DNA of 35,105 nucleotides from CALDTK01 sp041744755 (lineage in GTDB: Bacteria; Bacteroidota; Bacteroidia; Chitinophagales; Saprospiraceae): the NCBI GenBank assembly GCA_041744755.1, contig JBGTKC010000274.1:1-35105 (forward strand). Direction: 5' to 3'. The position numbers and the translations under genes are program-made. Below the pieces are notes generated by a model. It saw only the letters and a list, made by a program, of their open reading frames with translations. It searched no databases and was not told where the DNA came from. Positions 26,301-32,398 of the stretch are shown in pieces (positions within the stretch are counted from its first letter, which is position 1; the number at the start of each line of letters is the position of its first letter).

Positions 26301-28775
26301 ACAACCGGTGGAGTTGCGTGGCCGGATGGGTCCGCAGCCCTCTCGCGGGACGATCTCCCCGCGGGTACGTACTGGGTGTCGGTCTTCGAGGGTGGCGCGA
26401 GGAGCTGTGCTCGCTTTATCAAGGTGGTCGTGCCGGCTTCCCCAGGACTCGAGGTGTCGCTTACGGTAGACCGGGCTCCAAGCTGTGGACGCAGTGACGG
26501 CGCGGTGACGCTCGCGGTCGCCGGGGGATCCGGAGATTATAGCTTCCGCTGGGCGGGGCAGGGCGCCACCAGCGCGACCCTACCGGCAGGCCGGTACCCG
26601 GTGACGGTGACCGATAACCGAACGGGATGTACTGGCGCTGCATCGTTCGTGCTAACCAATGAGAGCCCGGGCACCGCCTTGAGTGTCGCATCAGTTATTC
26701 CGCCAGCTTGCGCGGGTCAGGAGTCGGGCGGCGTCGCCTACCGACTTACCCTTGGTTCAGGCGTGGCCCAGCCACTCGACAGCGCCTGGGTAGATGCCGA
26801 TGGCCAGCCGGCGATCAACGGGCGCATGAGCGCTGGAGAGTATTGCCTCACGATCCGTGACGCCTCTGGGTGTTTGATCACCGGCGCATGCGTCACGCTC
26901 GCGCGGGCGCCTACTATCGCGGTCGATCTGAGCGTGGGTGACGCCTGTGGCGTCGCGGGTGGGCGTGTAGACCTGCGCGTCACCGATGGTCGTACCCCCT
27001 TTACGTTCCGCTTCGACGATGGACGTGAGACGGGGGACTTGTCCGTGCGTGATCTAACTGTCGGTCCACAGGCACTCGTCATCACCGACGCCGCCGGGTG
27101 CGTCGCGACCGGGGCCTTCGATGTGGGACAGTGCCCGCCGTGTAGGGCGTTCGATAATGCTTCTGCCCAGACGCTGCAGACCGTCTGCGGCCGGGAAGCC
27201 CGTCTCTGTATTCCGAACGCACGCGAGATAAGAGCGCAGTTACAGGTCTTTGACAACGGCGTATGCGTCACCCGTACGCTGGGAGAGTGTGCATCCGATC
27301 CGACGGGACTGAGCCTTGCGCTGGCCTCGGGCGAGCACACCGTGATCGTATTCGACAGTCTCAGCGCGTGTGCCGATACACTGGCCGTGACGGTAGTCTG
27401 CTTGCCGATCGACACCCAGCGCGTCGAGGTCGTCATCGACAGCACAAGACTGGTCTGCTTAGATATGGCCAACCTCGCCAGCGGAAAAGTGGCCTCGGTC
27501 ACCAACATCTGTCCGGACACTAGCAAAGCGAGCTATACCGTCACCTCGGATTCGTGCCTCCTCGTGCGCGGTGAGATACTCGGCGTGCAGACCGGCTGCT
27601 GGGAGATATGTAGCGACAACGGGTCCTGCGACACCATCATTGTCGTAGTGACGGTCACGCCGAGTCGCGATTACCGCATCTGGCGCGACACCGTCCAGGT
27701 CGGCGGCGGCGGGGCCCTGTGTTTGTCTGGCGCCGATGTCGGTCTGCCGGGTGACCGCCTCACGGTCAGGAACACCTGCGTAGACTCAGGCGCACCGGCG
27801 GTGGCCTTCGCGATCGACGGGACATCGGCCTGCGTGGAGTATAGCGGCGTGGTGACCGGCGGAGGAATGGCCTGCCTCACGGTCTGTGATGAGCTGGGCA
27901 ACTGTGCAAGCGGCACGCTCTTCGTGACCGTACTGCCGCGGGAGGCGCCGCCGAGTGGCGCGAAGCTGATAGTGTACGACACCGTCTTCGTCGACCAGAC
28001 GCTGCGCTACTGTCCCGATCCAGCGCTCGGGACCATCACGTTCAAGACCGCTGTCCGACGCCACGTGGACGCCCGCCTCGATAGTGCAGGCTCGTGTGTC
28101 CAGTACCGCGGGCTTCGCATCGGCATCGACACGTTGGACTTGTCGGTCGTCGATCGCGACGGTGGCGTGGCGCCGGTCTGCGTAATAGTGGCGGTGGTGC
28201 CGTACAGCGGCGGCGTAATTGCGGCCGACGACGCGATTTGTACGCCGCGCAATCAACCCGTACGTATGAATGTGCTCTCGAACGACGAGGTGTTTGGGGG
28301 AGTGGCGAGTTTCGAGCTCGTTTCGCCACCTGATGCGGAGCTTGGGGCCGTGACCCTCAATGCCGACAACACATTGACGTTCACGCCGAGGCGCGACGTC
28401 TGCGGCCGCGACGCCACGTTCACCTACCGCGTGTGCAATGGCAACACCGGCGCGGCGGATGGCGGCTGCGCCGAGGCCACGGTCCGCGTCTGTATCGAGT
28501 GCGAGGCACTGATGATATTCACGGCCGTCACGCCGAACGGCGATGGCAAGAACGAGACTTTCTACGTGGGTGAGATCGAGAGATACCCGGACAACCGTCT
28601 GCAGGTCTTCAATCGCTGGGGTAATCTCGTCTACGAGACCCGCGGCTACCTCAATGACTGGCGCGGGACCTACAACGGCGACCCACTGCCGGATGGGGCC
28701 TACTTCTACCTCCTCGACGTGACCGATGGCGGTAAAACGAAGACATACAATGGCTACATCGAGATCATCCGCTAG
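20376..28775 (+). CDS. Giant surface adhesin with SprB-like repeats and a CHU_C/type IX secretion domain
   Basis: A 2799-residue protein. The start at 20376 gives a signal peptide (MRLLLSTLLLALSFLASAPLLAQ). Seen in order: a long N-terminal half of β-sandwich modules; an EF-hand-like loop DLDGDGAYDD near residue 420; a Cys-rich patch CPDCDCEHVWIC near 616; a second loop DLDGDGLISPADT near 1528; an Ig/PKD-like domain at ~1690-1770; SprB-like repeats at ~1870-2250 (such as GRSDGAVTLAVAGGSGDYSFRW); three tandem Cys-rich modules at ~2346-2613; a cadherin-like module at ~2614-2708 (NDEVFG, FTYRVCNG); and the gliding-associated C-terminal domain at ~2711-2799 (TAVTPNGDGKNETFYV, NRWGNLVYE, DGAYFYLLDV). 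That last domain directs type IX secretion and surface attachment. Probably an adhesin for gliding or cell contact. Four dispersed elements lie inside. A frame open from 20313 lacks a signal-like start. Confidence 0.93.
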   Translation: MRLLLSTLLLALSFLASAPLLAQNFLRAEYAGPTGKPSQLNVCGNPDVAVYRVERTAGAPTASAIEVTVELFKGVRAVGLDASRSSPGVSVISLANPSRPVISLPNVSSTNPRVEFALILQARCGILDTIRVNNSLEVRDYLKIKFRAVGSDRTERHAIDPYLGSITFPVFTLNTALNRSPLRVGETVERSVEIANGSFNGYSDTLTYELAQGPGASVREMRVNGIVVPFRKTVTAAGDTLIRVVLSGEHFVGNRNGVGLGDGDTRFDPNERLVLTQTLIISRCADSRLARHTTLFGCDGKACATTTIQSDLPIGSGQPALRITKAPTFPTADVGYCQLGEMELWVSNLGRESDPTFGQARDISISALASFGGLLAANNYKIARVEVAGRAISVLTAVVDLDQTGQFATDPDGAGRGLDDLDGDGAYDDLGLLDSFSVKIFYEFDCTAESVYDIDENCANDASTTFQLFAYFDDACGNRLEGSEPSVHLPRNLQDDFEQRTQPDAYALGAPFQVQLDFGRLVFDFVNNCSASAELRAYVVLPKGVTIDNGTSTLSRGGGTPMPLLGVTYRGDTATLRFSPKDEVALSGEYALTLGLSADCTAPLGETLFPTTVAYYCPDCDCEHVWICEEIVGPWIHKTAPPCLITELYPCPEGIQGTSFEINRTTLGFSDAGFTTPIDPALANTKVALPADSVRIDIDGRVGDGVLSDDIGVILHYFTPTAKEDTAGMFLLNGGTLEWVDAGTVRTCTLPFIPHALQTAADETWQRFDLSACLRANGWVLKPNDVVRFHGMFEINPEGPLAGSYEFVTDLRGGFYANSATGETQCDQFGEVFRVGRPLTVFGTASNDQYPKGCTPSTLEFKLTNVNRGYFAEFGPEFRRAPRLDSIVLTFDTAVFRAFGDLSVDLLVSGHPTQGNRAFAVRPLTDFPDGRYMLQLDSLSYTANLVDNYNSLYSMQVNLAPNCGSIRSSSRGDEYYAMRSEPYYRDRYYAIDIGDGRRVLPVNEPVDFVMTYEDPARLRIDQLTSSYQRIVTDSAYVTLEVCNTSDKSAAGRNWVTFNDTTAILVEEVDLIDDPNNPVRVPIETFRDGHFVNLEGLGAVNGVNSSAQVCNLVRFKVRVGGCGVSSITFATGWSCESTVPPGWTSDQDEACVDDRVLSTFEPIAPFLEADLISQPPTSVDLCTPITMEFQVNNAQLGTSYDVLSQFYVPVGFTYVPGSAEVAYPPTSAYQPVATDATPTPATVRGLGLAFADLAQVHPYLGANGLAGFNVASPNDSSRFVLRMQFETDCEFRSGSLVFLEAEGTEACGTATNLAATESAAIRINGTEPDGTHLYEVGFAPTSRIQVGQPVSTLEVFAANAGTRDADADDVVEVTLPVGYRYDAGSVQGILPQGYSPAEPTIRLMGDVQQLAFAMPVGLPTDDQFRFTIGVRATEAVACGDAAQASLAAYRYLTAACVSQPSTCRIPSDVTVGGLRYEDLSIGDEFFAEEVTNRSRCGGADTEALALSVLLTPNGFALDGSAVRVQLYADLDGDGLISPADTVLEIRSVPTLAGDPSLTYDFAGVVARKHVAALYLRIASAGTGLCADQVIKLALPVLDNAGDRGGYTVCVSDGAAGIVLGDLNCGNGTGLAFSWTSLPAGYESLLRDADAATPTLTFPADYAGPDTLRFVVATERRSLGVTTDTVTVAVSPGIVLAADTDQEIANGAEVVLQPGVLVGRSPLRYSWTPGNGLRDASVAQPIASPTVTTVYTLVVRDALGCSSTNQHTVRVVDQIVATPSVRDTTICPGATVALSVGGGRQVDWSSYPDNPDGLGLSSSSGPSVRFGPTSMDGRYRYLATVSDDGAPGSWDTVTITVRVASTAACREPCAIPRLVSEVVVNSACAVAGGSISLNYSDEIANYTTVWTNTVGRVLTTNTLGLRGVEPGAYTMTATRTEDASCVFTKVAYVNTTDAPLAVVNTIAAAGCGQANGAASINTTGGVAWPDGSAALSRDDLPAGTYWVSVFEGGARSCARFIKVVVPASPGLEVSLTVDRAPSCGRSDGAVTLAVAGGSGDYSFRWAGQGATSATLPAGRYPVTVTDNRTGCTGAASFVLTNESPGTALSVASVIPPACAGQESGGVAYRLTLGSGVAQPLDSAWVDADGQPAINGRMSAGEYCLTIRDASGCLITGACVTLARAPTIAVDLSVGDACGVAGGRVDLRVTDGRTPFTFRFDDGRETGDLSVRDLTVGPQALVITDAAGCVATGAFDVGQCPPCRAFDNASAQTLQTVCGREARLCIPNAREIRAQLQVFDNGVCVTRTLGECASDPTGLSLALASGEHTVIVFDSLSACADTLAVTVVCLPIDTQRVEVVIDSTRLVCLDMANLASGKVASVTNICPDTSKASYTVTSDSCLLVRGEILGVQTGCWEICSDNGSCDTIIVVVTVTPSRDYRIWRDTVQVGGGGALCLSGADVGLPGDRLTVRNTCVDSGAPAVAFAIDGTSACVEYSGVVTGGGMACLTVCDELGNCASGTLFVTVLPREAPPSGAKLIVYDTVFVDQTLRYCPDPALGTITFKTAVRRHVDARLDSAGSCVQYRGLRIGIDTLDLSVVDRDGGVAPVCVIVAVVPYSGGVIAADDAICTPRNQPVRMNVLSNDEVFGGVASFELVSPPDAELGAVTLNADNTLTFTPRRDVCGRDATFTYRVCNGNTGAADGGCAEATVRVCIECEALMIFTAVTPNGDGKNETFYVGEIERYPDNRLQVFNRWGNLVYETRGYLNDWRGTYNGDPLPDGAYFYLLDVTDGGKTKTYNGYIEIIR
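21059..21074 (-). repeat. Dispersed hairpin element, one stem mismatch
   Basis: Minus strand reads GGTTTT-GCG-GAAA-GGC. It looks like the flipped-stem form with one substitution that breaks a pair. Antisense to the adhesin gene, which encodes FRKT here. Confidence 0.6.
21992..22007 (+). repeat. Dispersed GNRA hairpin element, flipped stem GCC/GGC
   Basis: Reads GGTTTT-GCC-GAAA-GGC. Sense to the adhesin gene, encoding VLPKG. Confidence 0.82.
24536..24551 (+). repeat. Dispersed GNRA hairpin element, stem ACC/GGT
   Basis: Reads GATTTT-ACC-GCAA-GGT: GNRA loop and a new but fully paired stem. Sense to the adhesin gene, encoding ILPQG. Confidence 0.6.
26192..26207 (+). repeat. Dispersed GNRA hairpin element, stem CAC/GTG
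   Basis: Reads CGTTTT-CAC-GAAA-GTG: again a new stem with pairing retained. Sense to the adhesin gene, encoding VFTKV. Confidence 0.6.
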
Positions 28776-28801
28776 CGCGGGCCGGGAGGTCGCGAAGCGA
28801 A

Positions 28802-28834
28802 GAGGGCAGGCCGACCGACGGTCGACCTGCCCTC
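28802..28834 (-). terminator. Strong hairpin between the adhesin gene and tRNA-Thr, probable terminator
   Basis: The arms 28802-28817 and 28819-28834 can form a stem of up to 16 pairs with one mismatch around a tiny loop (a few inner pairs must open). It begins two bases past the tRNA 3' end and 26 bp past the adhesin stop, so it could serve both converging transcripts. On the tRNA side it is followed by TTCG rather than a run of T. Confidence 0.65.
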
Positions 28835-28836
28835 GG

Positions 28837-28909
28837 AGCCACCCATCGGACTCGAACCGACGACCTATTCATTACGAATGAATTGCTCTACCAGCTGAGC
28901 TAGGGTGGC
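28837..28909 (-). tRNA. tRNA-Thr (anticodon CGT)
   Basis: The minus strand folds into a full 73-nt cloverleaf: acceptor GCCACCC/GGGTGGC, D arm GCTC..GAGC with AGCTGGTA loop, anticodon stem ATTCA/TGAAT with loop TTCGTAA (anticodon CGT), variable loop AGGTC, T arm GTCGG/CCGAT with loop TTCGAGT, discriminator T. The 3' CCA is not encoded. It would read ACG codons. Confidence 0.95.
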
Positions 28910-29193
28910 CTGTGCGGACGGGCAATGTGTATGCCGGTCGTGCTTTTCGGAGTGCAAGATTACGCGCCTTTCGGCAAAACGGAGAGGAGAAATTTGCGGA
29001 TCAGCCCGCGGCGGATGATGAAGCGGCAGCGCGGGAAGGAACTGCTGATCTGAATATAGCACGATGCCGACTGGTAGGTCGGCGACTCCCCCAATGGATC
29101 AAAGCTTGGCGCCGCAAGCAACCCTAACACGGCGCCGTGTAGGCTGAAGCGCACTGGCCATAGGTCGAGCGCTGCGGAACGTTCAGGAACGCC
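28910..29193. other. Intergenic stretch between tRNA-Thr and pepT
   Basis: No gene is convincing in these 284 bp. It holds one dispersed element (28966), a small inverted repeat GCCGAC (29067-29072)/GTCGGC (29079-29084) and a perfect 14-bp palindrome ACACGGCGCCGTGT (29127-29140). Short open frames on both strands have no recognisable product. Confidence 0.5.
28966..28981 (-). repeat. Dispersed GNRA hairpin element, flipped stem, intergenic
   Basis: Minus strand reads CGTTTT-GCC-GAAA-GGC. The only intact copy in this window clearly outside a gene, about 57 bp upstream of the tRNA on the same strand. Confidence 0.8.
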
Positions 29194-30429
29194 TTACGCC
29201 CCTGCCCACACCTGCACCAGCTCTACGATCGTGGCCGCCGCCAGATTCATATCCCGCTCGCCGACCCACTCCTTGCGGCTGTGGATCATCTGCATACCCG
29301 TGAAGAGATTGGGGCAGGGCAGTCCCATGAAGCTAAGGCGACTCCCGTCCGTACCGCCGCGAATCGGCTCCTCGCGGAGCTCGAGACCGACGCGGCGGAT
29401 GGCCTCGCGGGCGTTTGCCATGACCTCGGGGTGCCTAGCCAGCACCTCACCCATATTGCGGTATTGATGCGTGCGCTCCAGGCTGATGGTTGCCCTCGGG
29501 TAGCGCCGGCGGGTTTTGGCGCAAGCCGCCTCCAAGACGGCGACGTGCTCGTCGAGCGCGGCGGTGAGGTGATCGCGGACGATGAACCTCAACGTGGCTA
29601 ACTCGGCCTTGCCCTCTAGCCCGACGCAGTGGACGAAGCCCTCGCGCGCCTCGGTGGTCTCTGGGGTGAGGCGATCGTGCGGGAGCTGTTCGAGGAGGAA
29701 AGCCGCCGCCCGTGTGGCGTTGACCATCTTGCCCTTGGCGTATCCCGGGTGCACGGAGATGCCCTCGATGATGACCCTGACCCCATCGGCGCTGAAGCTC
29801 TCGCCCTCGAGGCTCCCGGCCGCGCCTCCGTCGAGCGTGTAACCGAAGTCCGCCCCGAGGGACGCTACGTCGAGCCTGTCGACCCCGCGGCCGATCTCTT
29901 CGTCGGGGGTGAAGAGGAGGCGAATTTTCCCGTGCTTTACCTCCGGATGCCGCAGGAGATACTCCGCGGCGTCCATGATGGCAGCCACGCCGGCTTTGTC
30001 ATCGGCACCCAGCAAGGTGTCGCCGCTCGCCGTGACCACACAGGATCCAACGTGCTCCGAGAGGTAGGGCTGGTCGCGCTCGTTAAGACCGAGGCCCGAG
30101 CCGATGTCGATCGCGCCGCCGACGTACTCGTGGACCTGGGGCTTGACGCCTGCCCCGGAGACATCGGAGGAGGTGTCCACGTGGGAGCAGAAGCATATCG
30201 TCGGCACTGGATCTGAGACCGTGGCCGGGATGGTCGCCGTCAAATAGCCGTAATCGTCGAGCGACACCTCCGCGGCGCCGATAGCGGAAAGTTCGTCGCG
30301 CAGCGTGCGCAAGAGGTCGAACTGCCGCTCGGTGGAGGGCTGCGATTCCGAAGCCGGATCGCTCTCGGTATCGATGCGTACGTAGCGTAGGAAGCGCTCG
30401 AGCGCGGTGTGGTCGTCTTGCCAAATCAT
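29194..30429 (-). CDS. pepT: Peptidase T (tripeptide aminopeptidase)
   Basis: A 411-residue M20-family zinc peptidase, close to the usual 408. Metal and catalytic features: FCSHVDTSSDVSG (His83, Asp85), LLGADDKAGVAAIMDAAEYLL (bridging Asp143), FTPDEEIGRGVDRL (Glu177 catalytic, Glu178 ligand), GYTLDGG (Asp200) and a late His in MQMIHSRKEW. The dimerisation domain lies between, with HPGYAKGKMVNA. It removes the N-terminal residue from tripeptides in the cytoplasm. The ATG at 30429 gives the standard N-terminus (MIWQDDHTALERFLRYVRIDTESD); a longer open frame to 30912 is the shadow of the DinB gene. Divergent from DinB. One element at 29512 encodes ACAKTRRR. Confidence 0.94.
   Translation of the reverse strand: MIWQDDHTALERFLRYVRIDTESDPASESQPSTERQFDLLRTLRDELSAIGAAEVSLDDYGYLTATIPATVSDPVPTICFCSHVDTSSDVSGAGVKPQVHEYVGGAIDIGSGLGLNERDQPYLSEHVGSCVVTASGDTLLGADDKAGVAAIMDAAEYLLRHPEVKHGKIRLLFTPDEEIGRGVDRLDVASLGADFGYTLDGGAAGSLEGESFSADGVRVIIEGISVHPGYAKGKMVNATRAAAFLLEQLPHDRLTPETTEAREGFVHCVGLEGKAELATLRFIVRDHLTAALDEHVAVLEAACAKTRRRYPRATISLERTHQYRNMGEVLARHPEVMANAREAIRRVGLELREEPIRGGTDGSRLSFMGLPCPNLFTGMQMIHSRKEWVGERDMNLAAATIVELVQVWAGA
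29512..29527 (+). repeat. Dispersed GNRA hairpin element, GCAA loop
   Basis: Reads GGTTTT-GGC-GCAA-GCC. Antisense to pepT. Confidence 0.82.
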
Positions 30430-30435
30430 CGGGCG

Positions 30436-30443
30436 TGAATGTA
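30436..30443 (-). promoter_or_regulatory. Possible -7 box for pepT
   Basis: Minus strand TACATTCA, 6 bp before the pepT ATG; it keeps TAnnTT but lacks the final TG. Back-to-back with the DinB box, 21 bp apart. Confidence 0.25.
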
Positions 30444-30464
30444 GTGGGGCGCCGGCTACGTGCG

Positions 30465-30472
30465 TACCTTGG
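30465..30472 (+). promoter_or_regulatory. Possible -7 box for the DinB gene
   Basis: TACCTTGG, ending 5 bp before a TTG start at 30478. The GTG at 30460 that opens the frame would lie upstream of this box. Confidence 0.35.
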
Positions 30473-30477
30473 GGCAC

Positions 30478-31032
30478 TTGAAACTGGTCTACCGCATCAT
30501 CCCCATTCTCGAGCGGAAGTCGGAGCGCCTCTTCGAGGAGCTCGCGTGTGCCCCGCCCGAGCACCTCCATCGGGCGCCCATCGAGATGGCTTGGTCGCCG
30601 TTCAAGGTTATGCAGCATATTGGGATGGTGGAGCGCGCGAGCGTAGACTATCTGCTGTTCAAATTTGACCAGGACGAAGCCCCCGTGCCGCAGAGCCTCA
30701 GCACGCGGTTGAAGGGCAAGATGGTGGTCGCTGGGCTGATGTCGCCCCTTAAATTCAAGGCACCGAGATCCGTAGATGTGACGCACCAGGATCTGCTGGA
30801 CGCACCGACACTCTCGGACATAGAGCGGCAGATGAGAGGGGCGAGGACCGACCTCGTCGATCTGGTCGGGCAGGCGCCTCCGGCGTGGCTCGATAGCGCC
30901 GTGTACCGCCACCCACGCGCCGGGCGGATGAGTCTCGACGATTTAATGCTCATGCTCATGGTCCACCACGACCGCCATGCGAGGCAGATCAAACGAGGCC
31001 TAGCCCAGAATGCCCGCGATCACCGCCGTTGA
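30478..31032 (+). CDS. DinB-family four-helix protein
   Basis: About 184 residues from the TTG at 30478 (M-KLVYRIIPILERKSERLFEEL). The DinB/YfiT fold is suggested by four helices and the metal-type histidines: VMQHIGMVE (first His) and MVHHDRHARQI near the C-terminus (HxxxH pair). Family members are small-molecule thiol transferases or metal-dependent hydrolases; the substrate here is unknown. The frame is open from a GTG at 30460, but that codon lies before the probable promoter box, so the TTG is preferred with moderate certainty. The 3' end overlaps the convergent nupC gene by 33 bp. Confidence 0.75.
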   Translation: MKLVYRIIPILERKSERLFEELACAPPEHLHRAPIEMAWSPFKVMQHIGMVERASVDYLLFKFDQDEAPVPQSLSTRLKGKMVVAGLMSPLKFKAPRSVDVTHQDLLDAPTLSDIERQMRGARTDLVDLVGQAPPAWLDSAVYRHPRAGRMSLDDLMLMLMVHHDRHARQIKRGLAQNARDHRR

Positions 31033-32343
31033 GAAGCAGGCGAGCGTGCCGCCGATGAGGGCGAGGATCCCGAGTTCAGTGAGGAGCTTCCGCTGTCCCG
31101 GGGCGATGGCGCCGATGCCACCGATCTGGATGCCAATGCTGGCGAAATTCGCGAAGCCGCACAGCGCGTAAGTGGCGATGAGGCGGGCCTTGGGCGACAT
31201 GCTCTCGGCGGAGTTGGCGATGCTCTCGAGTTCGGCGTAAGCGACGAATTCGTTGATCACTGTCTTCTGCCCGAGCAGTTGTCCGACCAGCAGCATGTCC
31301 TCCGCGGGCGTGCCCAGCAGCCAGGCGATCGGCCCGAAGATCTGTCCCAGGAGGTAGGTGAAGGTCAGGCCCTCGAAGCGCCCCCCGGTGGAGGCACTGA
31401 TGCGGGCGTTCCAGTCCGCGTCACCGGCGCCGAGGGAGTTAACCACTGCGTTGACGCCGTCGGTGGCGGCCATGAGGATGCTATTGGCCATGAAGATGAG
31501 CGCCGTGAAGACCAGGAGCATGGCGCCGACGTTGATCGCCAGGCGCAGGCCGTCGCCTGTGCCGCGACTGATGGCGTCGAGGATGTTCGAGCCCACGTCG
31601 CCGCTCATGTGCATCTGGTCGCTCAGCGGGCGGACCTCGATCTCCGGCAGGAGCATCTTCGCCATCGTGATCGCGGCCGGGGCCGAGATGATGCTGGCCG
31701 TTAGGAGGTGCTTGGCGTAATACTTCTCGAGGATTGGGTCCCCGTTGCCCAGGAAGCCCACGTAGGCCGCGAACACCCCACCGGCAATCGTGGCCATGCC
31801 ACCTACCATCAGACACAAGATCTCGCTGCGGGTCATGTCCTCGAGGTAGGGCTTGACGACGAGGGGCGCCTCCGTCTGCCCGATGAACACGTTGGCCGCC
31901 GCCGCGAGGCTCTCCGCCCCGGACAGCCCCATCGTTCGCTTCATCACGTACGCGAATCCGTAGACGACCTTCTGGAGGATACCGAGGTAAAACAGGACCG
32001 AGGACAGGGCCGAGAAGAAGATGATGGTCGGCAGGACCTGGAAGGCGAAAATGTAGCCGAAGCTATCCAGGTCGGTGATGAGATTGCCGAAGAGAAATTG
32101 GGCCCCGGCCTCCGTGTAGGCGAGCACGCCTTGGAAGAAACCGGCGAGAAAGTCGAAGAAGCTGCTGATGAAGCTGATCCGTAAAATCAAGATCGCGAGC
32201 ACGAGTTGGAGTGCGAAACCGATGCCTACCAAACGCCAGTTGATCGCCCGGCGGTTGCGACTGAACGCGAAGGCAGCACCGTAGCAGAAAACAAATCCGA
32301 TGAGTCCCCGTACGAGGTCCGTGGCCGTCGGTAGTCCTTCCAT
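31000..32343 (-). CDS. nupC: Concentrative nucleoside transporter, NupC/CNT family
   Basis: A 447-residue inner-membrane protein that imports nucleosides with Na+ or H+. Family signatures: FIGQTEAPLVVKPYLEDMTRSEILCLMVGGMATIAGGV, LPEIEVRPL, GQKTVINEFVAYAEL and ARLIATYALCGFANFASIGIQIGGIGAIAPGQR, with about ten membrane segments. The start is the ATG at 32343 (MEGLPTATDLVRGLIGF); the frame open to 32400 adds 19 residues and overlaps the udk promoter. It is divergent from udk, so import and phosphorylation of uridine are likely linked. No dispersed element lies inside. Confidence 0.92.
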   Translation of the reverse strand: MEGLPTATDLVRGLIGFVFCYGAAFAFSRNRRAINWRLVGIGFALQLVLAILILRISFISSFFDFLAGFFQGVLAYTEAGAQFLFGNLITDLDSFGYIFAFQVLPTIIFFSALSSVLFYLGILQKVVYGFAYVMKRTMGLSGAESLAAAANVFIGQTEAPLVVKPYLEDMTRSEILCLMVGGMATIAGGVFAAYVGFLGNGDPILEKYYAKHLLTASIISAPAAITMAKMLLPEIEVRPLSDQMHMSGDVGSNILDAISRGTGDGLRLAINVGAMLLVFTALIFMANSILMAATDGVNAVVNSLGAGDADWNARISASTGGRFEGLTFTYLLGQIFGPIAWLLGTPAEDMLLVGQLLGQKTVINEFVAYAELESIANSAESMSPKARLIATYALCGFANFASIGIQIGGIGAIAPGQRKLLTELGILALIGGTLACFSTAVIAGILG

Positions 32344-32353
32344 AAGTACCGCG

Positions 32354-32361
32354 GAAAGGTA
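32354..32361 (-). promoter_or_regulatory. Possible -7 box for nupC
   Basis: Minus strand TACCTTTC, 10 bp before the ATG; one mismatch to TAnnTTTG. Faces away from the udk box with 24 bp between. Confidence 0.45.
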
Positions 32362-32385
32362 ACGGAAGCAAGCCCGTGGGGCGAC

Positions 32386-32393
32386 TATGTTTG
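32386..32393 (+). promoter_or_regulatory. -7 box for udk, leaderless arrangement
   Basis: TATGTTTG is an exact match to TAnnTTTG and ends 5 bp before the ATG at 32399. The ATG inside the box (32387) is in frame but cannot be the start if this is the promoter. Confidence 0.5.
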
Positions 32394-32398
32394 CCCAC

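Noticed and set aside
28722..28739. ACCGATGGCGGTAAAACG, a possible further hairpin element near the adhesin stop
   Set aside because: It has the AAAAC edge and a 4-bp stem, but the loop is not GNNA on the TTTT strand, so it was not counted.
28960..29154. A 64-codon minus-strand open frame between tRNA-Thr and pepT
   Set aside because: No recognisable domain or signal and it contains the dispersed element; not distinguishable from chance.
29194..30912. A 572-residue version of peptidase T
   Set aside because: The extra 161 N-terminal residues are the reverse of the DinB gene; the ATG at 30429 gives the normal family length.
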